From Myxococcales bacterium (GTDB lineage: Bacteria > Myxococcota_A > Bradymonadia > UBA7976 > UBA1532), in assembly GCA_020633555.1 (NCBI GenBank), contig JACKDL010000041.1, forward strand, positions 1 to 44,432: a stretch of DNA of 44,432 bases, given 5' to 3'. Position 1 is the first letter of the stretch. Every line of letters begins with the position of its first letter. Shown piece by piece: positions 1-8,587 of the stretch. Below the pieces are notes generated by a model. The model worked only from the letters and a program-made list of their open reading frames with translations. It ran no database searches and was not told where the DNA came from. The translations under genes and the position numbers were made by a program.

Positions 1-2210
1 GCGATGCAGGCGCCGCAGGGGGGCCAGGTGGGCTGGGGCCCCACCCGACCCAGCGCCTCGGACCGTCCGCGATCGGGCGACTCGCCGGGGCCCGCCTGGT
101 CGAAGCTCAGCGCCCGCCCCGGCCGCACCTGCCCAGGGCCGTCGGGCACACAGGCCCGCCAGTCGTTGGCCAGGCTGCAGGCATCCTCGGCCGCCAGCGC
201 CTCGTCCCAGGCCGCCTCGCAGGCCGTGCCGGGCTCCACGGGCCCGCCAGGCAGGGCCGGATCGGGCTCGGCGCCGAACAGCTCGCATACGTTCCAGCAC
301 TCGGCGGGCTCGAAGCCCTCGACCAGGCAGCTCAAGGCCCACTGCAGATCGGGGCACGCCGCCGCCTGATGCAGGCGATCGGCGGCCAGGTGCCGCACGG
401 GGGCGTTGCCCCAGGTCGCCCGGCCCAGATCCCGCGCTGCCAGGTTGAGCAAGGCCGCCGTCTCGGCGCCGCTCAGGGTCACGCCCCGGTCGGCGTAGCT
501 CGCCCACAGACGGGCCACCGCGCCGCTCGTGAAGGCCGCGCTCACCGAGCTGCCGGACCACACGTTGCGCCGGCCGTCGGTGACGTGCTCGCCAGGGGCC
601 ACCAGGGGCGGCTCCGTCAGCGGATCGGGCACCGCCAGGCTGCTGCGCCGGCCCAACAGATCCACCGCACCCACCGCCACCAGGGGCGGCCGCGCGCCGC
701 CGCACTGCGCGCCCACCCAGGTGCGGGTCCACTCGGCGGGCACCAGCATGGGGCTGCGCCCGGCGGCCCACCAGCCGGCCGTGCAGGCGCCGTACTCGGC
801 CGCCTGATCCACGAAGAAGGCCTCGGGGGTCTCGTTGTCCAGGGGCCGGTTGCCGCCGGCGGCCACCACCAGCACCGGGCGCTGCCGGCTGTCGAGCTCG
901 CGGGCCACCGCCAGCAGGTAGCGCACGGCCTCGCCCGCGGCGTCCTCGGTGGCGCCGCAGTCGTCCGCCAGCTTGCGGGTGCGCTCGTACTCGGGCAGCC
1001 AGGCCAGGCTCAGGTTGGCGACCAGGGGCCGGTTGTCGTTGAACAGCGCCTCGTCCAGCGCCCGCGCCACGGCCCCCACGGGCCCCGTGCCGCCGGCGTC
1101 CATCACCCGGTAGCTCCACAGTTCGGCCCCGCCCGCGCCCACGAAGGCCCGCACGAAGTCGCCCATGGCCGAGCCGTGGGGGTTGGGGCCCGCGTCGTAG
1201 GGATCGGGGCCCAGGCCCAGCACGTCGAACTCCAGCGCGTCGGGGTGCCGGGCGGGATCCACCCCGGTGTCGATGAGCGCCACCACCGGCCGCACCGCCG
1301 GATCCACCTGCAGCGGCCGGGCCGGCGGCTCCAGGAACATGGCCTGGGCGGGCCACTGCGGATCCACGCTCATGGGCCGCACCACGCAGGCCTGTCGCCC
1401 CACCTTGATCTGACCCAGCCGGTCGGGCGGCACCCCGAACTCCCGGGCCACGCCCTGGGCTGCGGGCCGCAGCAGGTCCATCAGCGCGCACTGCGCCGCG
1501 GGCTGCACGGCGAAGAAGGGATCGCGCTCGTCGCGGTCGCTGGTGAACCGGATCCGCCAGAAGCGGCGGTGACCGTCGGCCCGGCGGCCGTTCACGTCCC
1601 GCTCGGGCAGCAGGGACGCCACGTCCACCCGCAGGGTGCCCAGGGCCTCGCGGCAGGCCTCGCCGCAGGCGCCCTCGGGGCAGAACCAGCCCGGCAGCTC
1701 GGCCCCCGCGCGGCCCTGGATGTCGGCCAGCAGCCGCTGCGACAGGGCCTCGGGGAAGGTGTCGGGCCCGTCCGCCGCCGGGGTGATGAGCCCGATGGCC
1801 TCGGCCGCTTGCTTCGAGGTCAGCGGGCGCCCGCTCAGGGCGCCGCGGAAGCGCAAGGCCAACATCCGCAGGCTGGTGAGGAAGCGCCGGAAGGGCGACA
1901 GCTCGGCCAGGGCCCCGCGGATCAGCGCCTCGGGATCATCGGCGGCGGGCCGCCGCAGCTCGGGCGCCGGCAGCACCAGCGGGAAGTCCACCGTGAACAC
2001 CCGCGCCTCGCCACAGCTATAGGGCGCCGTGGGCTCGCCGGGCAGCCCCAGCCCCTCGGGGGGCAGCGGCGGCGCGCAGGCCTCCGGCTCGGCGGGCGGC
2101 AGGGGCGTGCGCTCACACGCCGCCTCCTGCGCCGCGGCGGGCCACGCCAGGCCCCACAGCAACACCCCGATGATGATCCGCACGCCGATGCTCCTCACGC
2201 TCAGTGACAT
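1..2210 (-). CDS. Secreted subtilisin-like serine protease (S8 family), 3' end cut by window edge
   Basis: The frame is open from an ATG at 2210 to the left edge of the window, about 736 codons, so the C-terminus is missing. A GGAGG ribosome site lies about 8 nt before the ATG. The first 27 residues form a Sec signal peptide (hydrophobic core IIIGVLLWGLAW, likely cleavage after PAAA). The subtilase triad is visible: Asp314 in ALIDTGVD, His345 in NPHGSAMGD and Ser555 in SGSSVSAAF. An oxyanion-hole Asn sits in VVAAGGN. A Cys-containing region of about 280 residues precedes the catalytic domain and could be a propeptide or a separate domain. A Cys-rich tail follows Ser555. The catalytic Ser motif is GSS where GTS is usual, a common variant. 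It is predicted to be an exported protease; substrate unknown. Confidence 0.9.
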   Translation of the reverse strand, partial: MSLSVRSIGVRIIIGVLLWGLAWPAAAQEAACERTPLPPAEPEACAPPLPPEGLGLPGEPTAPYSCGEARVFTVDFPLVLPAPELRRPAADDPEALIRGALAELSPFRRFLTSLRMLALRFRGALSGRPLTSKQAAEAIGLITPAADGPDTFPEALSQRLLADIQGRAGAELPGWFCPEGACGEACREALGTLRVDVASLLPERDVNGRRADGHRRFWRIRFTSDRDERDPFFAVQPAAQCALMDLLRPAAQGVAREFGVPPDRLGQIKVGRQACVVRPMSVDPQWPAQAMFLEPPARPLQVDPAVRPVVALIDTGVDPARHPDALEFDVLGLGPDPYDAGPNPHGSAMGDFVRAFVGAGGAELWSYRVMDAGGTGPVGAVARALDEALFNDNRPLVANLSLAWLPEYERTRKLADDCGATEDAAGEAVRYLLAVARELDSRQRPVLVVAAGGNRPLDNETPEAFFVDQAAEYGACTAGWWAAGRSPMLVPAEWTRTWVGAQCGGARPPLVAVGAVDLLGRRSSLAVPDPLTEPPLVAPGEHVTDGRRNVWSGSSVSAAFTSGAVARLWASYADRGVTLSGAETAALLNLAARDLGRATWGNAPVRHLAADRLHQAAACPDLQWALSCLVEGFEPAECWNVCELFGAEPDPALPGGPVEPGTACEAAWDEALAAEDACSLANDWRACVPDGPGQVRPGRALSFDQAGPGESPDRGRSEALGRVGPQPTWPPCGACI

Positions 2211-2339
2211 CCCACGCCCTCCAATGCGCTCACGGTGCCGCTACGCGGACCGCCTGGCCGGTCTTTCCCGCACCCTGGGAGGGGCCCTCATAGCGGGGCC
2301 GCGCGGCGGGCTCAAGCGGACGATGACCCCACCGGCCGC

Positions 2340-4088
2340 CTACGGCAGGCGCGTCACCGTCACGGGCAGCCAACGGGGGCTGGGCTTGCGGCCGATGTCG
2401 AGCTGGAAGACGGCCCCGGTGTCGTCCTGCACGAACACCCGCTCGCCCGGCCGCACGGGCACCTTCAGGTGATCCACATCCCCGCCCAGCTCGATGCGCC
2501 CGCCCACCGGGCGGGTCAGCGCCGCGTCGGCGAAGAAGCCGGGGTTGGGGTAGCTGTAGGGCCGCGCCCGGTCGCCGCCTTGCGCCCGGGGGATGTCCAC
2601 CGGCTCCACGAACCACAGCCAGTCGCCGGCCTGATCCCCCGTGGGCACGTGCACATAGAACACGTCCGCCGCGCCCCGGGTGGTCTGGTTGGTGGCCTGG
2701 GCCAGCTCCCGCAGGGCGCGGGGATCGGCCGCCAGATTGTTCTTGATCTCCTCGAGCAGCTTGCGCGCGTCCACCCCCAGATCCACGTCGTGCAGGGTGA
2801 ACTCCACCTCGGCCTGCCCCTCGGGGATGCCCCCGTCATGCAGGCGCACCTGGGCCATCTCGGTCTCCAGATCCCACAGGTAGGTGGGATCGGGCGCGTC
2901 GCCCACGTCGTTGAAGGTGTCGAAGGTGATCCAGCCGTCCTCGGCGATGCAGCCCCGGAACACCTGGGTCTCGGCGCCGATGTCGTAGGCCACGCAGCGC
3001 CCGGCCGCCTGGGCCAGCACCTTGTCGCGGGTCATGCGGGCCACCATGGGCTCCAGCAGCCACGGATCGGCGTCCCACACCGGGCTGTCGCCGTAGGGCC
3101 CGGGCAGCCGCGAGGTGGCCACGGGGAAGAAGGCCGGCGACTCGGTGACGCGCACCGTCAGCGTCTCGATGGTGGGCCGTGGCACCAGCCCCTCGATGAC
3201 CAGCCACTGCGGGTCCTTGGGATCGAAGATGTGCTCGATCTGGCTGCCCACGCTGTTCACGCTGGCCACGCTGGCGTCGGTGAGGTCGATGCCCTTGTAC
3301 GGCAGGGCGTTGGCGTTCACCCGCACCCGCATCTCGAAGGCGTCCTCCACCACCGTGAAGCCATGGGCCGCCTCGATGAAGCCGGGGTGCTCGCGCCCAT
3401 CGGGCATGGGGGCCGCGCCGAAGCGGGCGGTCATCTGGGCGAACTCGTCGATGACGTCGCCCAGGGTGATGGGCACCGCCCCGGGGGCCACGGGCCAGCG
3501 CCCGTCGGGGTGCTCGGCGTCCACCGGCCCGGGGCGGGTCTGGGCGTTGGGGTGGCTGGCGATGAGCCCCGCCACCAGCACCGCCGCCGCCTCGTCCAGC
3601 CCCAGCACCGGCTCGCGGCGGCTGATGCCCAGCAGATCCGCCACCGCCTGGGCCGCGGGGATGCCGATGGCCCCCGACAACGCCAGCAGGCTCTGCAGGC
3701 TGGTGGCGCTGAAGTCCACGTCCAGCGGGCTCAGGCGCAGCAGCTTCTGCATGTTCAGCGCGGCGGTGGACAGCTCGGACTCGGGGGCGTCGCGCAGCCA
3801 CGCCAGCGCGTTGCGCACCAGGGGCGTCATGTCCAGGTCCAGCAGCCACACCTCGTCCAAGGTGGCCCGGGGCAGGGCCCGCAGGTCCTCCAGGGTGAGC
3901 ACCTGCTGGAAGCGCTCCACCTCCAGGGCCAGGGCCCGCAGCTCGACGGTGCGCGCCTGGCCCGCCGCCAGCGGCGCCTGAGGCGCCGGCTCCGTGACGG
4001 TGACGGGCTCGGTGCAGCCCAGCGGCCCGCACAGCAAGCCGCCCAGCGCCGCGCAGGCGGCCCCCAGCAACCAACCCGCTCGTCTCAT
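2340..4088 (-). CDS. Large lipoprotein, paralogue of the lipoprotein at 5236-7092
   Basis: This 582-residue protein starts with a lipoprotein signal peptide (MRRAGWLLGAACAALGG), with the lipidated Cys probably Cys25 in PLGC. The ATG overlaps the stop of the upstream glycosyltransferase gene as ATGA, so translation is probably coupled. A longer open frame continues upstream but only covers the glycosyltransferase gene out of frame. The rest is a soluble secreted domain of a family I do not recognise. It shares blocks with the lipoprotein two genes upstream: TLGDVIDEFAQ against TLGDVLADMAP, AFEMRVRV against DFRMRVRA, and PGFFADAALT near the C-terminus of both. It is the last gene of the four-gene operon. 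The role is unknown; cell-envelope location is inferred from the signal. Confidence 0.85.
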   Translation of the reverse strand: MRRAGWLLGAACAALGGLLCGPLGCTEPVTVTEPAPQAPLAAGQARTVELRALALEVERFQQVLTLEDLRALPRATLDEVWLLDLDMTPLVRNALAWLRDAPESELSTAALNMQKLLRLSPLDVDFSATSLQSLLALSGAIGIPAAQAVADLLGISRREPVLGLDEAAAVLVAGLIASHPNAQTRPGPVDAEHPDGRWPVAPGAVPITLGDVIDEFAQMTARFGAAPMPDGREHPGFIEAAHGFTVVEDAFEMRVRVNANALPYKGIDLTDASVASVNSVGSQIEHIFDPKDPQWLVIEGLVPRPTIETLTVRVTESPAFFPVATSRLPGPYGDSPVWDADPWLLEPMVARMTRDKVLAQAAGRCVAYDIGAETQVFRGCIAEDGWITFDTFNDVGDAPDPTYLWDLETEMAQVRLHDGGIPEGQAEVEFTLHDVDLGVDARKLLEEIKNNLAADPRALRELAQATNQTTRGAADVFYVHVPTGDQAGDWLWFVEPVDIPRAQGGDRARPYSYPNPGFFADAALTRPVGGRIELGGDVDHLKVPVRPGERVFVQDDTGAVFQLDIGRKPSPRWLPVTVTRLP

Positions 4089-5236
4089 GCGCGTCCCTCC
4101 AGCGCTGCGTGCACGTGCCCCAGGAACGCCTGGGTGAAGGCGGGCACGCCGAAGCGCCCCCGCCGGTCCGCCAGATGCGCGCGCAGGGCGTCGCAGCGGG
4201 CGGGATCCGTGGCCAGCGCCGCCAACGTGGCGGCGCCGGTGGCCTCGTCGGGCCAGGCCAGCTCGGGGTGCGCCACGATCTCCTGCGCTCCGCCCGAGCG
4301 GTGCACCAGGGTCACGCAGCCCGCCCGCACCAGCTCGGCGGGGGCCATCCCGAAGTGCTCGTCCACCATGGCGTGCAGCCCGAAGCGGGCGTGCGCCATG
4401 CGGTCCAGCAGATCCGCCCGCGGCAGGTTGGCCTCGACGGTGATCCAGGGCTGCTCGGCGGCCCGCGCCTCCACCTGGCGGCGGTAGGCCGAGTCGCCGC
4501 CGCTGCCCACCAGCCGCAGGCTCAGATCGGCCCCCAGGGCCCGGGCCTGCGCCACTACGTCGATCACCGCCTCGAAGCGCTTCTCGGGCGAGAAGCGCCC
4601 CACGCTGAGCACCTCGGCCCGGCGCTCGGCCCAGGGCACGGCCTGAAACTCGCCCGCCACCGGGGGATGGAGCACGTGGGCGGCGCGGCCGTGCAGCGCC
4701 TGGAACCGCGCCGCCGTCCATTGGGAGTTGGCCAGCACCCGCTTGCCCGCCAGCGCCTGCCCGTCGAAGCCGCCCACGCCATCGGCCACGGCGTAATAGC
4801 CCTGCAACATCAAGTCGTTGTGGTACCAGGCGTGCCGATCCGCGGCGGGCCGCGGCCGGGCCCGCGCCGGGTAGTGCACATAGTTCAGCCCCGGCTTCGT
4901 GCCCGGCCACTCGTTGTTGCAGCTCACCACCAGATCCATCCCGCGCTCGGCCTGGGCGGTCACCCGCATGAACAGCGCGTTGCGCAGCAGATCCAGGCGA
5001 GCGGGCAGGTGATCCAGCGCCCGCAGGGGCACCGGCGCCTGGCGCACCGACGCCAGGGGGCGGCCCGTCAGGTGCGTGCCGTAGAAGTCGTCCACCGCCT
5101 CGGGCGCATAGGGCCACCAGGTCAGCAGGTGCACCGTGTGGCCCACCTCCAGCAGCGCCTGGAGCATCCAGGCCGCCACCCCGTTCCCCCCGCCCGGCGG
5201 CTGCAGGGACGGCTGCGCAAACAGGATCCGGGCCAT
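4085..5236 (-). CDS. Family 4 (GT-B) glycosyltransferase, ALG11-like
   Basis: This 383-residue protein begins MARILFAQPSLQPPGGGNG, a GT-B N-terminal Rossmann fold with the glycine-rich acceptor loop. The C-terminal half has the GT4 donor-site pattern: VLSVGRFSPEKRFE, then the EX7E motif EHFGMAPAE (Glu293 and Glu301), then HRSGGAQEIV. GT4 enzymes are retaining transferases using nucleotide sugars. This one has no signal peptide or membrane segment, so it should act in the cytoplasm or at the inner face of the membrane. The NDLMLQGYYA stretch and overall order resemble ALG11-type mannosyltransferases, but donor and acceptor cannot be read from sequence. It sits between two paralogous lipoprotein genes, with a one-base TGATG overlap upstream and an ATGA overlap downstream. 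Confidence 0.9.
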   Translation of the reverse strand: MARILFAQPSLQPPGGGNGVAAWMLQALLEVGHTVHLLTWWPYAPEAVDDFYGTHLTGRPLASVRQAPVPLRALDHLPARLDLLRNALFMRVTAQAERGMDLVVSCNNEWPGTKPGLNYVHYPARARPRPAADRHAWYHNDLMLQGYYAVADGVGGFDGQALAGKRVLANSQWTAARFQALHGRAAHVLHPPVAGEFQAVPWAERRAEVLSVGRFSPEKRFEAVIDVVAQARALGADLSLRLVGSGGDSAYRRQVEARAAEQPWITVEANLPRADLLDRMAHARFGLHAMVDEHFGMAPAELVRAGCVTLVHRSGGAQEIVAHPELAWPDEATGAATLAALATDPARCDALRAHLADRRGRFGVPAFTQAFLGHVHAALEGRA

Positions 5237-7092
5237 CAGCGAGCCTCGGCCGGGCGCACCTCGAGATCCACGGTGGGCGCGCCGGGGAAGCTGCCGAACA
5301 CGGTGATCTGCCAGCGATCGCCGGCGGCGTCCTCAATGAACAGGGGCGTCTCGCCGGGCGCCACCACCCACTTCTCGTGGGTCGTGTTCGCCAGCCCGTC
5401 GATGGCCTGGGCCGACACCTTCTGCGTCAGCGCGGCGTCGGCGAAGAAGCCCGGCTGGGCGTGGCGGTAGCGCTGCCCGGGCGGCAGATCCTCGGGTGCC
5501 AGGAACTGCAGCACCGGCCGCCCATCGCTGCCGCGGCGGAAGTAGAAGTCCACCGGCCCGGCGTTGGCCCGGAAGTCGCCCAGCAGGAAGTCGCTGATGG
5601 CCTGGGACTGGCGCTCCAGCAGCGGCCGCACCGCCTCGGCGGCCTGGGCCCCGGTGATGCCCACGGGGATGTCGGTGACCGTGAAGGCCACGTTGGCCTC
5701 GCCCTCGCGCCGGTCCGACTCGTCGGGCCCGTGCAGGCCCACCTGCACCACCTCGTTGATCAGCTCCCACACGAACTGGGCGGCGGGCCCCAGGTCGAAG
5801 GGCACGCCGAAGTCGGCGAAGCCGGGGGGCAGGCCGTCCTGGCCCACGGCCACTCGGGCCACCCGGCACGACACGTAGCACTGCTCGTGCACCAGCCGCT
5901 CGTAGGTGGTCATGGCCGCGAAGGCCACCACGTACTCCAGCTCCCAGCGGTCCAGCCGCCACACGCTCTCGTCGCCCACCGGCGTCTGGGGGCGGTTGGC
6001 GGTGCAGCCCGCCTCGACGCCCAGGCAGGCCGGCACGAACTTCGGGTGCTCCAGGATGCGGAACTTCAGGTCGACCGTGGGGGCGTCCACCAGGCCGAAG
6101 AGCTGGAAGTCGTCGGGATCGGTGAAGTCGAAGCCCAGCGGCGTGGTGGCCGGGCGCCGATCGGGGGTCTCGAGGCCCATGGCCACGTCGCGCCCCAGGG
6201 CCGCCGACAGCCCCTCGAACACCCGGATGCGGCTCTGGGCGCGCACCCGCATGCGGAAGTCGTCCGTCAGGATGATGCCCCGCGGCCGGAAGGCGGGATC
6301 CAGCACCCCGGGGTGGCCGCCCGCCGGCCCCAGCTTCTCGGACAGCGGCGCCATGTCGGCCAGCACGTCGCCCAGGGTCACCAGCAGCCGCCCGTCGGGC
6401 GACGTGCCCGGGTGCGGCGCGATCAGGTGATCCTTCAGCGCCCGCACCACCGCCTCGCTGGGCACGATCTCCTGGGTCCGCGGGATCTGCAGCGTGTCGG
6501 CCAGGATCTGCGCGAAGCCCCCGCCGATGTCGGCGATGTCGCTCAGGGCCTGCATGAACTCGATGCTGGTGCCCCGCACGATCACGTTGGCCGGGGTCAT
6601 GGTCAGAAGCCGCACCAGGGCGAACTCGGGGCTGGCCTGCCAGGGCACCCCGGGCCGGGTGAAGCTGCGCCCCAGCGCCGTCGCGTCGCAGTCGTACCGG
6701 GGCTCGGCCACGTCCTGGCGCCACTGCACCCCGCAGGCCGACTTCACGGCCGCCAGCACGTTGCGCAGCAGGGGCAGGGGGTCCAACTCCAGGATCACCG
6801 TGTCGTCGGCGATGGCCCCCAGCAGGGCCACCACCTCCTCGCGGCTCATGTCCAGCACCAGCGGCGGGTTGGGCTCGCTGTTCAGGCGCAGGGTGTAGCG
6901 GCGAGGCGCCGTGGCGGGCGCCCCCAGATCGGGCGGCGCCTGCATGTCGCGGGTGGTGGGCAGGGGCGGCCGGGCGTCCCCCGGCGGCGGCGGCACCTCC
7001 CACAGCTCGGGCTGCTCGCAGCCGGCCAGCCCGCCCGCGCCCAGGGCCAGCAGCCCCATCGCCCAGGCCCGCAGCCGCGCCCGCGCGCTCAC
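5236..7092 (-). CDS. Large lipoprotein, paralogue of the lipoprotein at 2340-4088
   Basis: This 618-residue protein starts at a GTG that overlaps the upstream stop as GTGA. It has a clear lipobox, GLAGC, with Cys25 as the lipidation site, followed by a Pro-rich linker (about residues 33-55) before the folded part. Blocks shared with the gene at 2340-4088 include LGDVLADM, FRMRVRA, a VDLKFRILEHPKF stretch and PGFFADAALT near the end. They are diverged tandem copies now separated by the glycosyltransferase gene. The central region has Cys residues (ACLGVEAGC, EQCYVSCR) that could form disulfides after export. I recognise no family. The operon order places it directly after a FadL-like outer-membrane protein, so a partner role at the outer membrane is a reasonable inference. 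Confidence 0.85.
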   Translation of the reverse strand: MSARARLRAWAMGLLALGAGGLAGCEQPELWEVPPPPGDARPPLPTTRDMQAPPDLGAPATAPRRYTLRLNSEPNPPLVLDMSREEVVALLGAIADDTVILELDPLPLLRNVLAAVKSACGVQWRQDVAEPRYDCDATALGRSFTRPGVPWQASPEFALVRLLTMTPANVIVRGTSIEFMQALSDIADIGGGFAQILADTLQIPRTQEIVPSEAVVRALKDHLIAPHPGTSPDGRLLVTLGDVLADMAPLSEKLGPAGGHPGVLDPAFRPRGIILTDDFRMRVRAQSRIRVFEGLSAALGRDVAMGLETPDRRPATTPLGFDFTDPDDFQLFGLVDAPTVDLKFRILEHPKFVPACLGVEAGCTANRPQTPVGDESVWRLDRWELEYVVAFAAMTTYERLVHEQCYVSCRVARVAVGQDGLPPGFADFGVPFDLGPAAQFVWELINEVVQVGLHGPDESDRREGEANVAFTVTDIPVGITGAQAAEAVRPLLERQSQAISDFLLGDFRANAGPVDFYFRRGSDGRPVLQFLAPEDLPPGQRYRHAQPGFFADAALTQKVSAQAIDGLANTTHEKWVVAPGETPLFIEDAAGDRWQITVFGSFPGAPTVDLEVRPAEAR

Positions 7093-8525
7093 TCGGCCCC
7101 CCCGAAGGCCACCTTCAGGTGGGCCCCCGCGCCGGCCACCACCATCTGGTAGGTGCCGTTGCCCAGGTCGTAGTCCGAGTCCGTCACCGTGCGCGGCAGG
7201 ATGAACTGCAGCGTGCCGTGGGCCACCACCGACCAGGCGTCGCTCAGCGGCATGTCCAGCGCGCCCTGCAGGCTCATGCGGTGCCCGTCGGGGCTCGCGG
7301 CGTCCACGGTGGCGTCGGGGCTGGCGGGCGACTGGTAGCCCAGGCCCACCGTCAGCCGGCCCGGGGCGATCTGGCCGTGGGCCAGGGCGCTCAGGTGGAT
7401 CGCGTCCTGCCAGCGCCGCGGCAGATCCGCCCGCGACACGTCGGGCAGCCCGAAGGTGGGCTGGGCGAGCTGCGGCGACTTCAGCGCCACCGTCAGCGCC
7501 TTCAGGTCCGACCAGGTGACGTACTCCACGCGGCCCTCCACCGCCCAGGCGGGGGTGGCGTCCCAGCGGGCCGCGGCCTCGATGCGCTTGGGCAGCACCA
7601 GCGCCAACCGCGCGTCGCCGGTGATCAGGGCGGGGTAGGCCAGGCCCACCGGCGACAGATCCTGAGTGAAGAAGTCGTCGCTCATGTCCAGGGCGAAGTC
7701 GCCGTCGAACACCAGCTCGGCCCCGTGGTGGTAGGTGAGCGCCACGTTCAGGTCGTCGGTGGCCTGCACCGCCACCCCACCGTGGAAGGTGAGGTTCGTG
7801 GCCGTGGCGTCGGTGATGGACACGGGCCGGGCCAGCACATCGAGCTGGCGCACCTCGGTGGGGGCATCGGCGCCGAAGCTGTTGGGCTGCGAGGCCGGCG
7901 GCCCGGCCAGAGCCCGGCCGAACTCGTCCAGGGCCGCGAAGTCCTGCACGGTCTTGAAGTTGGCCACGCCCACGATGAGCGAGCCCCCGAAGCCCACCTG
8001 CACCCGCTCGTGCACCCGCCAGCCCACGCCCAGGGTCACGTGGGGCATGAGGATGAAGGCCTCCTGCAGCGCGAAGCGCTGGGCGCCCTGCGGGTCGTCA
8101 TAGGCCACGGGCGCGGCGTAGGGGGTGTGCACCCCCAGGCCCACCCCGCCGCCGCCGGGCAGGGGCATGGCGAAGAAGCCGTCGGCCAGCGGGGCCACGC
8201 CGGTGGCCGCCACCGGATCGGCCTCGCCGCTCAGGCTCGGATCCAGCGCCGCGGGATCCACCGGCGCCTGGATGTGGAACTCATCGGGCCGTTGGTAGCT
8301 GCCCCGCCGGTCGCGGGTGTAGCCGATGTGGGCCAGCACCAGCGCCCCGCCGAACAGGGCGCTGGGCCGCTGCAGGCGGGCGAGCACCGCCGGGTTGTGC
8401 CAGGTGGCGGCGGCGTCCGTCGTGAGCGGCCCCGACACCGGCGTGCCCACCAGCGGGCCGTCCAGGCCGCTGGCCCAGGCGGGCCCCGCGAGCGCGAGCG
8501 AGAGGATGACGTTCAGGTGACGCAC
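7089..8525 (-). CDS. FadL/OmpP1-like outer-membrane transport protein
   Basis: I place the start at a GTG at 8525, giving 478 residues with a signal peptide (RHLNVILSLALAGPAWAS). A longer open frame upstream would run through the divergent gene and lacks a signal peptide. After the signal, the TDAAATWHNPAVLARL segment matches the NPA motif of the FadL family (long-chain fatty-acid and hydrophobic-compound porins). Alternating amphipathic strands with Gly and aromatic residues run to the C-terminus, as expected of a 14-strand barrel (LALVLPKRIEAAARWD, GRVEYVTWSDL). It is the first gene of the operon, so its promoter should lie in the 62-bp gap to the divergent STT3-like gene. Family assignment is fairly secure; the substrate is unknown. 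Confidence 0.82.
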   Translation of the reverse strand: MRHLNVILSLALAGPAWASGLDGPLVGTPVSGPLTTDAAATWHNPAVLARLQRPSALFGGALVLAHIGYTRDRRGSYQRPDEFHIQAPVDPAALDPSLSGEADPVAATGVAPLADGFFAMPLPGGGGVGLGVHTPYAAPVAYDDPQGAQRFALQEAFILMPHVTLGVGWRVHERVQVGFGGSLIVGVANFKTVQDFAALDEFGRALAGPPASQPNSFGADAPTEVRQLDVLARPVSITDATATNLTFHGGVAVQATDDLNVALTYHHGAELVFDGDFALDMSDDFFTQDLSPVGLAYPALITGDARLALVLPKRIEAAARWDATPAWAVEGRVEYVTWSDLKALTVALKSPQLAQPTFGLPDVSRADLPRRWQDAIHLSALAHGQIAPGRLTVGLGYQSPASPDATVDAASPDGHRMSLQGALDMPLSDAWSVVAHGTLQFILPRTVTDSDYDLGNGTYQMVVAGAGAHLKVAFGGAE

Positions 8526-8562
8526 GGGGGCACCCTGGCACACTCCGCCCAGGCGTTTCGAG

Positions 8563-8587
8563 CCCGATTCGAGGTAGGGTCGGCCCC
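8563..8587 (+). repeat. Leader repeat, copy 1 (before first STT3-like gene)
   Basis: This 25-nt leader ending at the start codon matches the leader at 10870-10894 at 23 of 25 positions (shared core TCGAGGTAGGGTCG). It supplies the GAGG ribosome site. The repeat shows that the tandem duplication of the STT3-like genes included the translation-initiation region. Confidence 0.8.

Noticed and set aside
2226..2240. GG-N10-GC pattern (CGGCAC at -24) upstream of the S8 protease gene, resembling a sigma-54 promoter
   Set aside because: It would start transcription about 4 nt before the ATG, inside the ribosome site, and the -12 half is poor.
8526..8587. TGGCACACTCC as a sigma-54 -24 element for the STT3-like genes
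   Set aside because: The GC required ten bases after GG is absent, so the invariant spacing fails.
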